Below are positions 9,285 through 21,861 of a stretch of DNA of 64,000 nucleotides, piece after piece (positions within the stretch are counted from its first letter, which is position 1; the number at the start of each line of letters is the position of its first letter). A program made the translations under genes and the position numbers. The notes beneath the pieces were generated by a model. That model had not been told where the DNA came from. It ran no database searches and saw nothing but the letters and a program-made list of their open reading frames with translations. This DNA comes from Tetradesmus obliquus (taxonomy: Eukaryota > Chlorophyta > Chlorophyceae > Sphaeropleales > Scenedesmaceae): the NCBI GenBank assembly GCA_030272155.1, contig CP126205.1, forward strand, positions 1,910,501-1,974,500, given 5' to 3'.

Positions 9285-11767
9285 TTGCAGGCACCAGCAC
9301 CTGCCTGGCGCATGCTACACACCCTGCGGCTGTTGACACACCAATCTGCTGCTCATTGCTGCTTCTGGATCCGCCTGCAGAAGACAGACAGGCCCCTGCC
9401 TCAGCTTCCAGTGGAGCTGGTGTGCCATGTGCTGCGCCATGTGGACCAGCAGCAGCGGCTGCGCAGCTGCGCCTTGGTATGCAGCACCTGGCGTAGAGCA
9501 GCAGCAGCGGCCAGCAGCAACGTGAGGCTGGTCGCCAAGCGCGGCTACTGTCTCAATGCGCCCCCATTGAGGCGCTTGGGGCAGTGGCTACTCAAGCATG
9601 CACCAGCAGTAGCACAGCTTGTGGTCGACACCCAGTGGCGGGGTGTGAACGCAGCTGGCGATGCGCCCAGGGTCTTGCAGCTGCCTGCTGCACAGCTGCA
9701 GCGACTGCAGATGCTGTCAGTGTCCAGCTGTGAGCTGCTGGTTTAGGCAGACACATGCAGCTTGCAGCAGCAGCAGTTGCTGCTGCTTGAAGCACCGCAC
9801 AAATGTGCCACCACCAGCAGCAGCAGCAGCAGAAGCAGCGGAAGCAGCCTGCAAGCGCTCTCAAGCTTGACCAGCTTGACTTCTCTGGTGCTGCGGTCTG
9901 TTGGTCTCATTGGCCCTGTGGGCCTGGGTGGCCTGTCAGCGCTGTGTGGGCTGCAGCAGCTGCAGCTCAGCGGCTTGTATGTAGCCAAGCAGGTGCATGC
10001 ACTATTGAAGAATCCAGCACTGCAGAACGCAGCACTTGCCCAGCACCAGCAAGAGCAACAGATGAAGCAGGACGTTGTGCTGAGCCTTGGCAGTCTAACG
10101 CAGCTCACTCAGCTGGAGCTGCAGGTGGATCTGCTGCCAAAGGCGGCAGTGGCGCCATTCAGCTGCTTGCAGCAGCTGCGAGAGCTTGTGCTGTCTGGTG
10201 CCGTCAGTTCACCTGACACGCTGCTGCGGCTGCCGCCATCCCTAACAAAGTTGGAGCTGGTGTGGCGCGGGGAGCAGGAGCTCAGCAGCAGCTTGTGCCC
10301 TGACCTGGCAGCGCTGACAAACCTGCAGCACCTGTTGTGACTGGCGACAGTGCACCTGGGTTGCTGCCTGACTTTTGCGGCAGCATGCAGCAGCTGCGTG
10401 AGTTGCGGCTGTATGAAATCCTGTCACCCAACGCACTGCCCGCACTGGCACGGTCGCTGCCTGCCTTAACACGCTTGGAGGGCCTGCTCTTACACAGCAT
10501 CAGCGAGCTTGCGCCACTGCCTGCGAGTGCTGAGTATTCTGCGCTGCTGCCACTGTCGTTGCACATCACAAGCATTGACATGACTTGGTGGGACCATGGT
10601 AACTTGCTGCATGACGGCTGCGGCCAGCATTTTTAAGCAGCTGGGCGGCAGCTGCCGCAGCTCAAGCGGCTGATGCTTGGGCTTGAGGATAATTGGGATG
10701 TGTGGGATGAAAACGTGCGCTTGGGTGCTCTTGCAAACTGCACGTCAGGCGTGGGGACATGCCTGGGCGAGGGCAGTCTCAGCAAGCTGGTTAGCTGCTG
10801 CCCTGGTTTGCAGCAGCTGGGGATTCCAGGGCTGGTTGAGCCGGGCGTGCAGATGCAGCCGCGGCTGCAGCTGACAGCACTGACTTGGTTGAGTGTGGGT
10901 GGCGAGGTGGTGACTGATGATGTGGCATGTGATGTGCGGGTGCAGCTGAGCGGACTGCGGCAGTTAGGCGTGTTTGATGCATCAGGGTTCACCGACTGCG
11001 GCTTGCTGGCGCTCACGCAGCTGCGGCAGCTGGCGTGGCTAGCAGTGGGCGGCTGTGGCATCAGTGCTGAAGTGTCAGCAAGGTTTGCGCATGGCGGAGA
11101 AATTCAAGAGGATGATGAGGGTGAAAGCCTGGAGCTCCGACTGCAGGTGCGCTGTTTCACTTTGCAGGTGTGCTCTTTTGTGCCACATATGTTTGCGAAA
11201 CACAGCTGCTAGTGCATGTATCAGGTGTGCAAACATGCTGGCTTGATGCACATAGGGTATCACTGGCTATGCATGTTGAGCATCTGGCCAGGCGCACATT
11301 GCTCCAGGCATGCAATAGACACATGCAGACAGTCAGGTGCTGCTAAGCAACATGCATATCATGTCACCGCAGCTGCATCCGCTTGTACCGTACGCACTTA
11401 GACACAATGCAGCCTGTATGTTGCCTGGAGGCTTTGATTTGTCTGCCACTGGTGACGGATGCACTGCGGTGGCCACCTCATCAACGTGTAACCGCCAGCG
11501 CCAACATAACCGCTTGCCTGGCATCTGTGCTTGCGCACAACACGCGAGTGACTGACTGACTGCAATGCAGTGCTGGCCTGTGTTGGTTTTATAATGCCTG
11601 TCATTGTTGACAAAGCTGCTTGCCTGGTACTTTTGCTGTGCAGGACTCGCTGCCGCCCGTGTGGCTGCAGCTGCTGAGCCGCTGCGTGCGCAGCAATCAG
11701 CGCTCCCGGCGCGTCGATGGCAGCTGTGGCAGGCTGGCGTTGGAACAGCTGATGGAACTGCAGAGAG
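9285..11767 (+). pseudogene. F-box/leucine-rich-repeat gene, broken
   Basis: The N-terminal part has a clear F-box (PLPQLPVELVCHVLRHV, then LRSCALVCSTWRRAA). It is followed by leucine-rich repeats of the LSSLTSLTSLVLRSVGL, LTQLTQLELQVDLL and LRELVLSGA types, later GLRQLGVFDASGFTDCGLLAL. TAG at 9744 and TAA at 10634 lie in the running frame, and the frame shifts near 10335. A last possible exon, 11644-11767 (acceptor cag, donor gtgagagc), joins in phase to a donor at 11146 and codes LPPVWLQLLSRCVRSNQR. Intact members would be substrate receptors of SCF ubiquitin ligases. It is either a pseudogene or a badly assembled gene. The extent of the 3' end is uncertain. Confidence 0.65.
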
Positions 11768-13605
11768 GTGAGAGCAGGCAGCTGCACGCGGTGATGCTCA
11801 TTGGTTCACTATACAGAGCATGCAGCTAGCTAGCTGCAGATTGGTCTGCATCGACGTAAGGCGCCAGTGGCATCACAGCACTGCAGGTGGCTCATGTGAA
11901 AACAAAAGCCCTGGCTCTGCTTGCTTGGGTACCTGCCTTGGCCCCTGTGCATCAGGTTGGCAATGCAGATATTGCAACACACTTGCCAGCAGCAATCGCG
12001 AGCAGCAAACTCGTATTTGGTTGCTGCGGGTTGCTGTGTGCCTTATTCACTTGTACTGCAGGCACGTAGGGCCTCGTGACTTGGCTGAAGCTGCGGCTGG
12101 CAGCGGGAGCAGCAGCAGCAGCAGCACATACACGCTAACGCTACCCAGCAGGAGCTAGCTGCAGCTGAGGCCCACACAGCTGAGCTGGAGCGGCGGCTGG
12201 CAGCAGCAGCAGCGGCAGGAGAGTGAGCAGCATAGGAAGCAGGCGCACGCTAAACCGCATGTGCCTGACTTGGCGGTGTGGCTGTGGCTGTGGCAGCAGC
12301 AGCAGCAGGAGGAGCAGCAGCAGCAGCAGCAGCAGCAGCATCAGAGCTGGCAGGTGGCTGGCCTCAGAGCGGGCCCACAGCTGGATCATCACGTAATGCT
12401 TGCAAACATGAAGGTGTAGTGTCCCTTTCTGTTGCCGCTCCATTGGGGCGCGGGGCCGAGGGCGTTGATGCTATGGCTTGATGGGTAACATGATGATGAG
12501 CTGGATCATCACGCTTGCTTGTAGTGCAATGGTGCCAGCTGAGGCTGGTTGATCATGGGGCTGTTCTGCGTTATCAGGCAGGAGCTGGCGGCTTTTCTGG
12601 ATGCTTTGTGTTTTGTATTGCATCACCAAGGGTACACTTGGTGCGATGCAGGCTATGCAACTGACAGCACTAGTTGAGCAGCTGCATGCAGGCGGCAGTG
12701 CAGTTCATTATAATGGCGGCATGTCGACATGGTTTGCTTTCAAACATGCACCAAGTTTTGACCACCTTCAGCTGAATGTACTGCAACGGTTGCAAGCGGA
12801 ATGGAGCAGTGCATCCTCGTCCTTCCATTCGTTGGGCGCGAGGCCGGAAGCTGTGTCCAAGGTTGCTGGTGCGTTTTTCATGAAACGTAAACAGCAGCGA
12901 TGGATGCGGTGTAAAATGACAGTTTTAGGCGTGGTCACCAGAGGCCCCCCTGCCCAAAGGATCCATCAAAGAAGACGGATGTGGTGTAAGGAGCAGCACA
13001 CTGTGGCTGGCAGATTGAAGAGCTCCCTAAAAGGTTAGTGTCAAAAGCTGGTCAGCTGGCAGCTGACCTAACGGTTAGGATGGCAAAGTCGTCAGCTGAC
13101 CGTTCTGTCCCTTCCCTGAACTTCAGGCTGCATGATGCAGCACTGGTGAGGTGTTGGTGCCTGCTGTGTACGTACACGTTGCAGAGCACAAGCAGGCTGG
13201 ATTCTTATGCAGGCCATACAAACGACGTTGACGACTTGACGACTGCAGAAGCCATTCAGTGACCTGTTGAGATGAAAAGTGCGGTTGTGTTGTCTGTTTG
13301 GCGTGCGGGCTGTACGGTACAGCCAAGGTTTTTAGGCTGAGTGTGGTGCGTCTCTGCATGCTTGCTTGCACTACTGCATTGAAAGTGCTCCTAGCGATAT
13401 GAAGGTTCCCACCCTTACCTACCTCGAGATACCACTGGTCAAAGCAGCTGCTCGCGGAGAGGTGTCGCCCCCTCCGCCATCTTCAGCATTGCTGAACAGA
13501 AGTCGCGACTCCATCTTCGCGTTGTTTACTAGTCCGAACAAACTCGCTACCTGCCTAAACAAGATGCTGAAACGTGTTGAAACGTGCCCGGGTCATGAGG
13601 CCTTA
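11768..13605. other. CAG-rich stretch with no firm gene
   Basis: 12105-12130, 12196-12222 and 12295-12342 are CAG runs. A short coiled-coil-like frame ending about 12223 (AHTAELERRLAAAA) has no usable upstream exon. A 145-codon frame at 12601-13038 has mixed composition but no recognisable domain. The 15-base string around agctggatcatcacg occurs twice (12381 and 12500). These may be remains of the 3' part of the F-box/LRR gene or of another gene. Confidence 0.4.
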
Positions 13606-15291
13606 GGTTTCCCTTCTGCAAGTGCCCCCTCTGCTCGCAGAGCTAGGCCCTGCGGGCCTGGCTCGCTTGTCAGCAAGCAGCAAAAGCTTTGGATCAACTG
13701 TCGCCGTCATCGCCTGCAATAACAGCCTCGTCCTGCTGGACTGTGCTGTAGACACAGCAAGCAACAGCAAAGTGATGCAGCACATGCAGGCAGTAGGGTG
13801 GCTTTGAGCTCTGCTGCTGCGCAAAGCACCTGAAACTGCACCAAATGTGACAACGAGGTTGCTGAAACTTCCAGCAGTGCCTTTTGATGTGGCTCAGCAG
13901 CTGGTGTCAGCTGGCATGCGCATCAGCTATGCGCAGCTGCTGGCTGCAGCTGACAGCATGGTGGCAGGCGTGGAGGTGTGGGTGCAGGCGCAGCAGCAGC
14001 TGGGCGTGCAAACCGACATCCCTGCAGAAGCTGTGGCTGTCTGCTGCAGTGATAACGAGGTAGGTTCCGTTGATGGCATGCATATAAAGATCTGCACATG
14101 TCGCTTGTTGGTCAACCATGCACAAGTTGAACTCACCCCAGACCAGACACTGCGCAGACAGGCCCCAGCAATGACATGGCTGGCAGATACTGAGTAACCG
14201 ACAGATGCAATTCGCCAGAAGCACTGCTTTGCATGCTTGCTTGCTTGCGTGGCTGCAGGGATAGGCATTTGATCTTGTTTTCCTCTGTTTCCTTTTGCTG
14301 CTGCTGCTGCTGTGTTTTCAGGCCGACATCGTACAGGGCATTCAGAATGGTGACACCTCTGGCCTGCTGCAGCTAGCCATGAACTGAAGCAACCCCCAGC
14401 CAGCATCAGCAGCCCTCCAGTGCCTGTCAGCAGCAGCAGCAGCAGCAACCCCGCTTGAGCCTGACGTGGCTCGCAAGCTGCTCCTGACAGCAGCAATGCG
14501 GCATCCAGCAGCAGTTCCAGACATAGTGCAGCTGTTGCGGCAGCATGTTGACGCAGCAACAATAAAAGCAGTTCTTCTGCAGCTGATGGGGCCCACAATA
14601 GGTGTGGCGTGGCTGATACACTGCCTGGAGCAGCTGTGCAAGCTGCCAGCAGCGCAGCAGCTGACCAGCACAGCAGTGCTGCAGCTGCTGCAGGCAGCCC
14701 TCAACAAGCAGCAGCTGGTGGCCGAACAGTTGTGCAAGCTGCCAGCAGCAGCACACATTACCAGTGAGGCAGTACTGCAGCTGCTGCAGGCAGCCATTGA
14801 GCATGACGTTGATCCAGCAGAGTTGTGTGAGCTGCCAGCAGGAGCGGGGATCAGCAATGAGGCGGTGCTGCAGCTGCTGCAGGCAGCTATTGCAAAAAAC
14901 ATGGAACTAGTTCGATTGTGCGAGCTGCCAGCAGCAGCTGATATCAGCAGCGAGGCAGTGCTGCAGCTGCTGCAGGCAGCAGTAGCCGAATCAAGGACAG
15001 AAGACATTGAGGAGCTGTAGTGCTTTACAAGCAGTAGCGCAACTCAGCAGCGACGTGGTGGTATCGCTGTACAGCAGCGCTATGGAGCGTAACAGTGCTC
15101 GCATGATACGCGTGCTGTCGACTGTTCTACCGCGAGAAGTGCTGGAGCAGCTCAGTAGCGAGCAAATGCAGCAGCTACTAGCAGCAGCTGAGGAGCAGAG
15201 TGAAGATTTGGAGGATGATGAATGCATGGTGGCCCTGTGTAAATTGCCTGTTTTGCGCCAGATGATGGTTGGTGCCAACACTGTGGCATGA
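13606..15291 (+). pseudogene. Broken F-box-like/solenoid family member (copy 2)
   Basis: Exon 1 (about 13606-14059, donor gtaggt) codes PPLLAELGPAGLARLSASSK and ISYAQLLAAADSMVAGVEVW. Exon 2 (from 14322 after ttttcag, preceded by a CTG run) codes GLLQLAMN and the repeats, for example LCKLPAAAHITSEAVLQLL and LCELPAAADISSEAVLQLL. One TGA lies in exon 1 (near 13806, where relatives have Ala). Another is at the start of exon 2 (near 14385, where relatives have Cys). A frame change near 15015 leads into the final segment ending at 15291. At least five clear solenoid repeats are visible. Exon order and splice phase match the intact relative at 60338-62851. Confidence 0.7.
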
Positions 15292-15716
15292 CGTGCCGTT
15301 TAGGTCTTGCGGCAGTCAAGCAATATTTAAAGAACTGTTTGATGCGACACCTGCTCGGTTATGCATCATGCTCCACACTGCACCACGCTACAACGCTGTG
15401 CACGTGCACGTAAAATTTTGCATCCAGCACGTGTGCACACTGACTGCGCACCAGGCTCTGTGACCACTGGTAAGGTGGCACACGCCACAACTCTTCATTT
15501 CAACAACCATCTTACGTTACTGATTACGCTGCAAGCACAGCAAACACAATGATATTTGATTAAGCTTTAGCATAGTGACTGTGCAGTGGCGTGAACTTCG
15601 AGGCGCTCGCTGGACCTGAACCTGCAGCTACCGTCCGAGCCCACGTTGATTGGGCATGGGTGCACTTGCACAACCATACACATGTTGCTAATATTAAATG
15701 TTTATTTTTTGATACC

Positions 15717-17871
15717 ATGAAGCATAACAAAGCTGGCGCTGAACGCCTGCAGAACGCACTGCACAGCTGCCCCGTGCTGGGCGCGAAGCTGGGCCTGCAG
15801 GGCCTGGCCTGCCTCGCTGGCTGCAGCAGGAGCCTGAAAGATACTTGCAACGATATAGTGTTACAAGAAGCTGGCAGTCTGCTTGAGCGTTTTCTGCAGG
15901 CAAGGCAAGGCACCCATCAACGCCGACCACAGCAGCACAAGCATGCAATGGTATGGCTGGTGACGCTGCTGCACAGAGCGCCAAACACAGCGTCAGCAGC
16001 AGTCATATTCCGGATTCTGGTGTTTGTGCCCAACATGGGCTTGAAATGGGCACTGCAGCTGGTGTCAGCTGGCATGCACATCACATACGCGCAGCTGCTG
16101 GCTGCAGCTGACAGCATGGTGGCAGGATCGGAGGTGTGGATGCAGGCGCAGCAGCAGCTGAAGCTTCAAAGCGACATCCCTTCTGCCGCTTATACAGTCT
16201 GCAGTAGTGATTGGGTGAGTAGCGCTGCTAGTGTAGCAGCAGGAGCTACCAGCCATGATGCTGCAGGCTCGTAAACAACATTATTGCTGCGCTGCATGGT
16301 CTTGCTTGCCAAAATGCGGTCTCCATCCCTAACCGTGTGCACCCAGTCAGGCTGCTTTGATTTGTACTTGAGTAAGAGAAGAATGAAATTTAGTCAAACA
16401 CGTTGCTGCTGCTACATTCCTGGCACAGTAACTGGGCGATGATAGCCATGTTGCTGGTGTCACTGTTTGCAGGGATCCCTGAAGCTGCCCCCAGAGCAAA
16501 CCGTCCCCTTGCTGCAGCTGGCCGTGAACTGCAGCGACCCAGCAGTAGCAGCAGCAGCGTTGTGCCACCTGCCAGAAAAGCTTGAGCCGGGGGTGGCACG
16601 GAAGCTGCTGCTGACAGCAGTAACAAGGCAACACTCAGAGGTAGTGAAGGCCATGGCGCAGCTGCCAGCAGTGCTGCAGCACCTTGACACCGCCACACTT
16701 GAGCTGCTGCTTGGGTTCTTGGTGAAGGAGGATGACAATGCACACTCCATCAAGGCGCTACGCGAGCTGCCTGTTGCAGCGCAGCTGAGCAGTGATGCAG
16801 TGTGCCGGCTGCTGCTTGCCGCTGCACAGAATCCAGAAGCAGATATGACAGTGGCGCTGTTGTGCGAGCTGGACGGCGCCAAGCACATGACCTCTCAGAG
16901 CATGGCAGGGCTGCTGGCAGCGCTTGTTGAAAGCAGCGCAGATTCAAGTGAAAGCGACCAGGAGGTCGACATTCATGTGGATTCTATGAGTTGCATCTGT
17001 GCATTGCCGTCAGCTTTGGCACTGGGCTGCAGCACCATCATGCAGCTGCTGCGCTCATGCTGTGCGGCATCGTGGTGCTGCAGCTGTTTGGAGTTTGTTT
17101 GCGCGGTGCAGCTGAGCAAGCTGCCAGCCGCAAAGGAGCTTGACTTGGAGGAGGCCATGCAGCGCATGATTGCAGCAATTGAAGAAGGTGACAGCTCCAC
17201 CGCCAGGAGCCTTACCTACATGCCAGCAGCGCGGAGCATCAGCAGTGGGCAGCTGCTGCAGTTGCTGACAGCAGCTGTACAGCAGCCTTCATGGAGCAGC
17301 TGCAATGTTGCAGACGTGCTGTGCCAGCATGCCAGCAGCGCAGCAGCTCAGCAATAAGAATGTAGCAGGGCTGCTGCTGGCTGCCCTGCTGCAAGGCGAG
17401 GCTGGATGCGTTCGTGCACTGAGCAAGCTGCCCGCAGCACAGCAGCTGAGCAGCGAGTCTGTGTCACAACTGCTGGATGCAGCCCTCAAGATACGCAGGC
17501 GGGATTCAAGCGACTGGCATTGTATCAATGGTCTGCTTTACCTGCTGTCAGGTGGAGTGCAGCAGCTGAGCACCGACCAGACAGCAGCGGCACTGAAGGT
17601 TGCTGCGATGTGGTCCTGTGTGGATGCGTTACCACAGCTGTGCGATTGCCCAGCAGCCAGCTTGGTCAGCAGCGAGCAGCTGGCAGTGGCACTTGAGGCA
17701 GCTATCATGCGAGGCAGCGAGGCATGCTTGCTGCTGCTGTGCCAGCTGCCGGCAGCACATCAGTTCAGCGAGGAAGTGGAGAGGCGGCTTGAATGGCTGC
17801 TGGCCTCTGCAAAGCCGTTCAGAAGCCGCATGTGCTCAGCATTTGTGCGCAGGCTGCAGGCGCAACAATGA
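15717..17871 (+). pseudogene. F-box-like/solenoid family member with one frameshift (copy 3)
   Basis: Exon 1 is 15717-16214 (ATG to TGG|gtgagt), exactly 166 codons, the same as exon 1 of the intact relative. It has the F-box-like LGLQGLACLAGCSRSLK and the module ITYAQLLAAADSMVAG. Exon 2 begins at 16473 after tttgcag and codes VPLLQLAVNCSDPAV, LEPGVARKLLLTAV and many repeats. Near 17330 one extra A in TGCCAG.ATGCCAGC shifts the frame; the family reading resumes at once (MPAAQQLSNKNVAGLL) and runs to TGA at 17869. Everything else is open, so this is a recent pseudogene, a sequence error or an unrecognised splice. If repaired it would be about 630 residues. Confidence 0.65.
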
Positions 17872-18768
17872 ATGCTGCAGCAATCTGATTGCAGCAATAT
17901 ACAGGTCACGTAACCGTGTTCCAGTGATTGGAATTGGTGTGAAGTGGCAGGACTTGATCAGGTGCATTGATGAGTCACTCATGGTGCAGTGCACCCAGGC
18001 AAGTTGCCGGTGGCACCGGCTGCCAGCCCAGAGAATAGGCTGCGCTAGCTCAGCTAGGGGTGCAGTGCACCTGCTGGCCTGGCAAACGCAGCAGTTCAGT
18101 TGACACCAGCGGCTGTTGCCTGTTGCAGTGCACAGCCATCATGATGGCTGGTCAGCAGCAGGCTAGCTCTATGGACTCCAAGTCAGACAGTCTTTGTGCA
18201 CGCTAGAACCTTTGCCACATGATGTTTAAGGATGGACAGTCTAGCATGAAAAATGCAAAGCTGCTGTACAGCTGCGCACCTTCAAGCATGGCTTTGTGTG
18301 CAGCTCATGCAGAAGGCAAGCATAGGCACAGGCTTGTGAGCAAGCAACGTATATCATGTACGTGCAATGTGAACATTGGAAGCATACCAAAAGATTATGT
18401 GCTGGACTGGATAGTTGCAGTCTGTGGGTGCATTGCTGCATTGGATGCAACATTTGTTGCTTCAATCCGGCGTGCGCGCCTGCGGCATTTTGCGCTGGAA
18501 AGCTGTAACTAGTATCATATAATTTTTGTTTCACCAATATGGCAGAAGATACGACCGCAAGTTGTGCCTGGACTGGATTTTCGCAGGGAGTTTCACTTTG
18601 GCACTAGTGTGACCGCACCAGCGCTGACAGCTCTGCAAGTAGCTGAACGCAGCTGCGACGCCATTTATAATTTTCCTTTTCTGTATCTTCAACCCTGAAC
18701 ACGCCTATGTATCTGCCTTGATGCTGAAAGTTCGGTGCTCAACAGCTGCTGATCAAGCTCTGCACGAT
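17872..18768. other. Spacer between family copy 3 and the PAN-domain gene
   Basis: Short frames only. It should contain the 3' end of copy 3 and the promoter of the gene starting at 18769. No motif is clear enough to name. Confidence 0.4.
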
Positions 18769-21021
18769 ATGGCCACCCGTAACAGGTGTATCAGACATAC
18801 ATCGTTAGTTGCAACTTTACTGCTGTGCGCTACAGCTGCTGCGGGGCTTTCTCAGATGCATATGGTAGTCGCAGCTGTGCAACCAAGACCTGGATACAGC
18901 GTATCAGCAGCTGGAAAGGAAAACAAGTGTCCGCAAGGCACATACAACACAGCGGCTGCTGGCCAAAAGAACTGCGTCAGCTGTCCTGCTGGCTTCACTA
19001 CACTAGCAGAGGGTACCGCGACAGCTGCCTGCTTTGTGCGACCCGGATGGTGAGCACGATCCCTTGAGGCATATCGCACCTGCAAGTACCTGACCTTGTG
19101 AGCAAAGCACGGCTGCAGTAGCTATCCTGTGCTTCTGCTGCTGTGCTGCTGCTGCCTGGCTGGATGCAGCTGTGCCTTACGGTTGCAAGCAGCTAGATGG
19201 GTGCTCAGCACAAGACCACCAAGCAGGCTGCATGCTATCCTCATTTGATATACGCCAGCACAGGCGTTGCATGCTTGCCCATCACATGCGCTCTGGGGTG
19301 ACCCCAGTAGTTGCCTCACCCCATCTGTGCATGCCTACATTGCTGCTGCAACATCCTGCTGTGTTGCTTGCATCCTGCGCTGCGCAGGCAATTAGATGCT
19401 AAGTCAAAGCAGCCCAGGCCATGTGACAAAGGCAGCTGGTCGCCTGGGGGCAGCCCAAAGGACCCCAGCGGCAGCTGCATCAAGTGTGCTGCTGGGTTTA
19501 CCACACAGACAGATGAATCGACCAAAGCAACTGACTGCGAAGGTGAGAGCAGCAGGACATACTTGTGCAGTGTGCCCACACAGTGATGACATGCGCATGC
19601 TGCAAACCGCTTTTGCATTCGCATATGAAGCCGGCATAGCAGTGAGGCGGCATGTTATTACAGGCCAGCACAAGCCAAGCTGTTGCAGCTGAGGGCGACC
19701 ACACCATATGTTACATCTCACTGCTCTGCAGTGTTTTTGCGGGGCCGTGGGGGGTGCGGCTGCGTGCTGTGCCAATCAAGCCACGCCTGTGCATACAGCC
19801 AGCTCAACTACGCGCACATGTAGTGATGCGCTTGATTCGGTGGTGCGGCAAGCTGTCCTGTCATGCACTTCACCACAAAGAAGGTTTTCTGAGCTGCTAA
19901 TGACGTCACCTTCTGTTGAACATTTTCGTTTTGCAGTGTGCCTGGCGGGCCGTGGGGGCCCCAGCTGTGCGCTGTGCCTTTGACGTAGACCTGCACAACA
20001 CATGTCTCTGCAGCTGCGTATGACGTCACCATCTGTCGCGTTATACTACTGCTCGCAGTGTGCTTGGAGGGCCGGGGAGGCCCCAGCTGTGCGCTGTGCC
20101 CCTCGGGCAGCTTCAGCGCAGACGGCGGCAAGCGCAGCCCCTGCAGTGCATGCCAGCCGGGACAGACCAGTCCGCGTGGCGCCACCAACCCCGCGCAGTG
20201 CTTTGCAGCAATGATGCCGGTGAGCTGACAGCAGCTGCTGCAGGGCTAGCAGGTGCTTGCGACATGCACAGATTCACAGCAATGCTCATGTTTCAACGCC
20301 TGCAGCAGACCCTGCGCATGGCTGGAGCGATGGTGCGACTGCTGTGGCTTGATTGCTGACATGTTCTTGATGCTGCTGCTTCTGTTGCTGTCCTGCAGGC
20401 TGATCAAGACTATTTTCCACTCAGCGAAGACAAGCTCTGGAAGGGCGTGGCAGCGCAGTCTGCGGAGGCCTGTGCAGCAGCTTGCGCAGCCAACACCGGT
20501 GAAGGCAGCGGGCCGCCTGCCTGCATAATGTACAGGTGGGCAGCGGTGTGCTGGGCTGCACGCGCTTGGCTGTTAACAAACATGCAGCTTTGACTTCAGG
20601 TGTCTGGTTTGCTTCAAAGTGCTGCTCACGCTGCTGCTGCGGCCGCCCCGGCGCTGTGCTTCCTGCAAGCAGGTGGTCGGACGCCGCCGGTTGCCAGCAG
20701 CTGCAGGAGCAGCAGCCGCTGCCCGACTCCTCCCTGCTGGGCTTCAAAGTCCTGCAAGGCACCGATTATGCAATCTATCGCGTTCCTGCAAGCACAACCG
20801 CCGGCGAGCAGGTCGGCAGCCAAGAGGCTAAAACCCTGCAGGAATGTGTTGCAGCGTGTGATGCGCTGAACACTTGTGAGGTTTTTAGCTTCCCAGGGTT
20901 CAAGGCAGCAGGGGCCTGCAGGATGTTCAGCAGTGTGCTGGAGTCGGAGTATCAGAGCATGGTGCATGTGTCTGGCGCGCACCTGTTTTACGGCAGGACC
21001 AGGGCACGGCTTGAGGGCTGA
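18769..21021 (+). CDS. Secreted Cys-rich (ephrin-receptor/GCC2-like) and PAN-domain protein
   Basis: Five exons join in phase: 18769-19049, 19388-19542, 20059-20219, 20399-20535 and 20673-21021 (TGA), giving about 360 residues. The N-terminus has a basic start and a hydrophobic run (LVATLLLCATAAAG) typical of a signal peptide. Three Cys-rich units follow: CPQGTYNTAAAGQKNCVSC with CPAGFTT; CDKGSWSPGG with CIKCAAGFTT; and CALCPSGSFSADGG with CSACQPGQTSPRGATNPAQC. These match the ephrin-receptor/GCC2-GCC3 type. Exons 4-5 give two PAN/Apple-like halves (AEACAAACAAN; LQECVAACDALNTCEVFSF). Such proteins are usually extracellular or cell-wall adhesion or carbohydrate-binding proteins, which is an inference here. 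An in-frame ATG at 18721 could lengthen the start. The intron before exon 3 holds two copies of that exon's start. Confidence 0.75.
19726..19985 (+). repeat. Two acceptor-side copies of PAN-gene exon 3
   Basis: Copies near 19726 and 19936 repeat cag|tgtg and the coding start of exon 3 (VCLAGRGGPSCALC at the second), which is complete only at 20059. The first is more decayed. Both lie upstream of the true acceptor, the same arrangement as in FGT1, GFS12 and PFK. Confidence 0.75.
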
Positions 21022-21286
21022 AAAGCACAAGCGTATATTGGCGAGGCTGTGGCTGCGTATGACATTGTTAGTTTGAGGCAGCTGTTGCATGAATATGCTG
21101 TTGTATTGATACAGTGGCTGTGGAGTTGTGAAGTGCAGAATCGGATGGTGTGTCTAGGTAGGGTTTTTAGTTAGGCTCATAGGTGCAGGCTGCCGCAGAG
21201 GCAGATCTGTATGTGTCTGTGGGTTCTTGTTAATACGATGCACGCGAGTTGCGGGTTTTGGTTGCATCAACTTCGCGCAGAGCAGT

Positions 21287-21291
21287 TGTAA
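21287..21291 (+). terminator. Candidate polyadenylation signal of the PAN gene
   Basis: TGTAA about 265 bases after the stop codon; a chlorophyte-type signal. The remainder of 21022-21861 shows nothing else I can support. Confidence 0.25.
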
Positions 21292-21861
21292 CACTGCCGG
21301 AGAGACCATCACCAGGTTATACTGCATACCCAAGCATGTCTGAGGGTTGCTGATGGCTGTAGTTCAGGTTGCATATTGCTTTGGCATGCATCATCCACGA
21401 TTCCTGTCCAGTTGCTTGGTTCGCCATACATTGATGACTGTTGAAGGGGTGGGCAGTTGTAACCATCGTGACAAGTAGTCAGACTGTCTATGTTGCAGGT
21501 CTGCACGCCGTGCAATGCAGTGCAATGCAGAGTCCATCGGTTCTTACACCGTGACGACAGACAATGCTACTAGCATGATGATCATGGTATGGTAAACTCT
21601 TCAGGTCTGCTGGCAGCCTTCAAAATGGAGCAGGGTCATGGGGACGTGGCGTTACACTTGGCTGCCTGGGTTGCCAAGGATCAAATTGTCAAAACTCAGT
21701 GCTGCCGGCAGTCAGCCCCTAGCACAACCACCAGCACTACTGGTGTGAAGCACCTTGCTGTCAGTGCAGCCGCCACTATAACCATGAGCCTGCAGTCAGT
21801 CACCGCAAACAAAAAAGATGCTGTGTGCCGACAACGCTGGCCCCAGCGCTGTTCAACTGCC

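Noticed and set aside
6720-14390. Many in-frame TGA codons in family copies 1 and 2, some at Cys or Trp positions, hinting at recoding or selenocysteine
   Set aside because: TGA ends FGT1, PFK, the PAN gene and the intact family gene normally. TGA is one step from TGC, TGT and TGG. Copy 1 also has a TAA and copy 2 a frame shift. Decay explains it.
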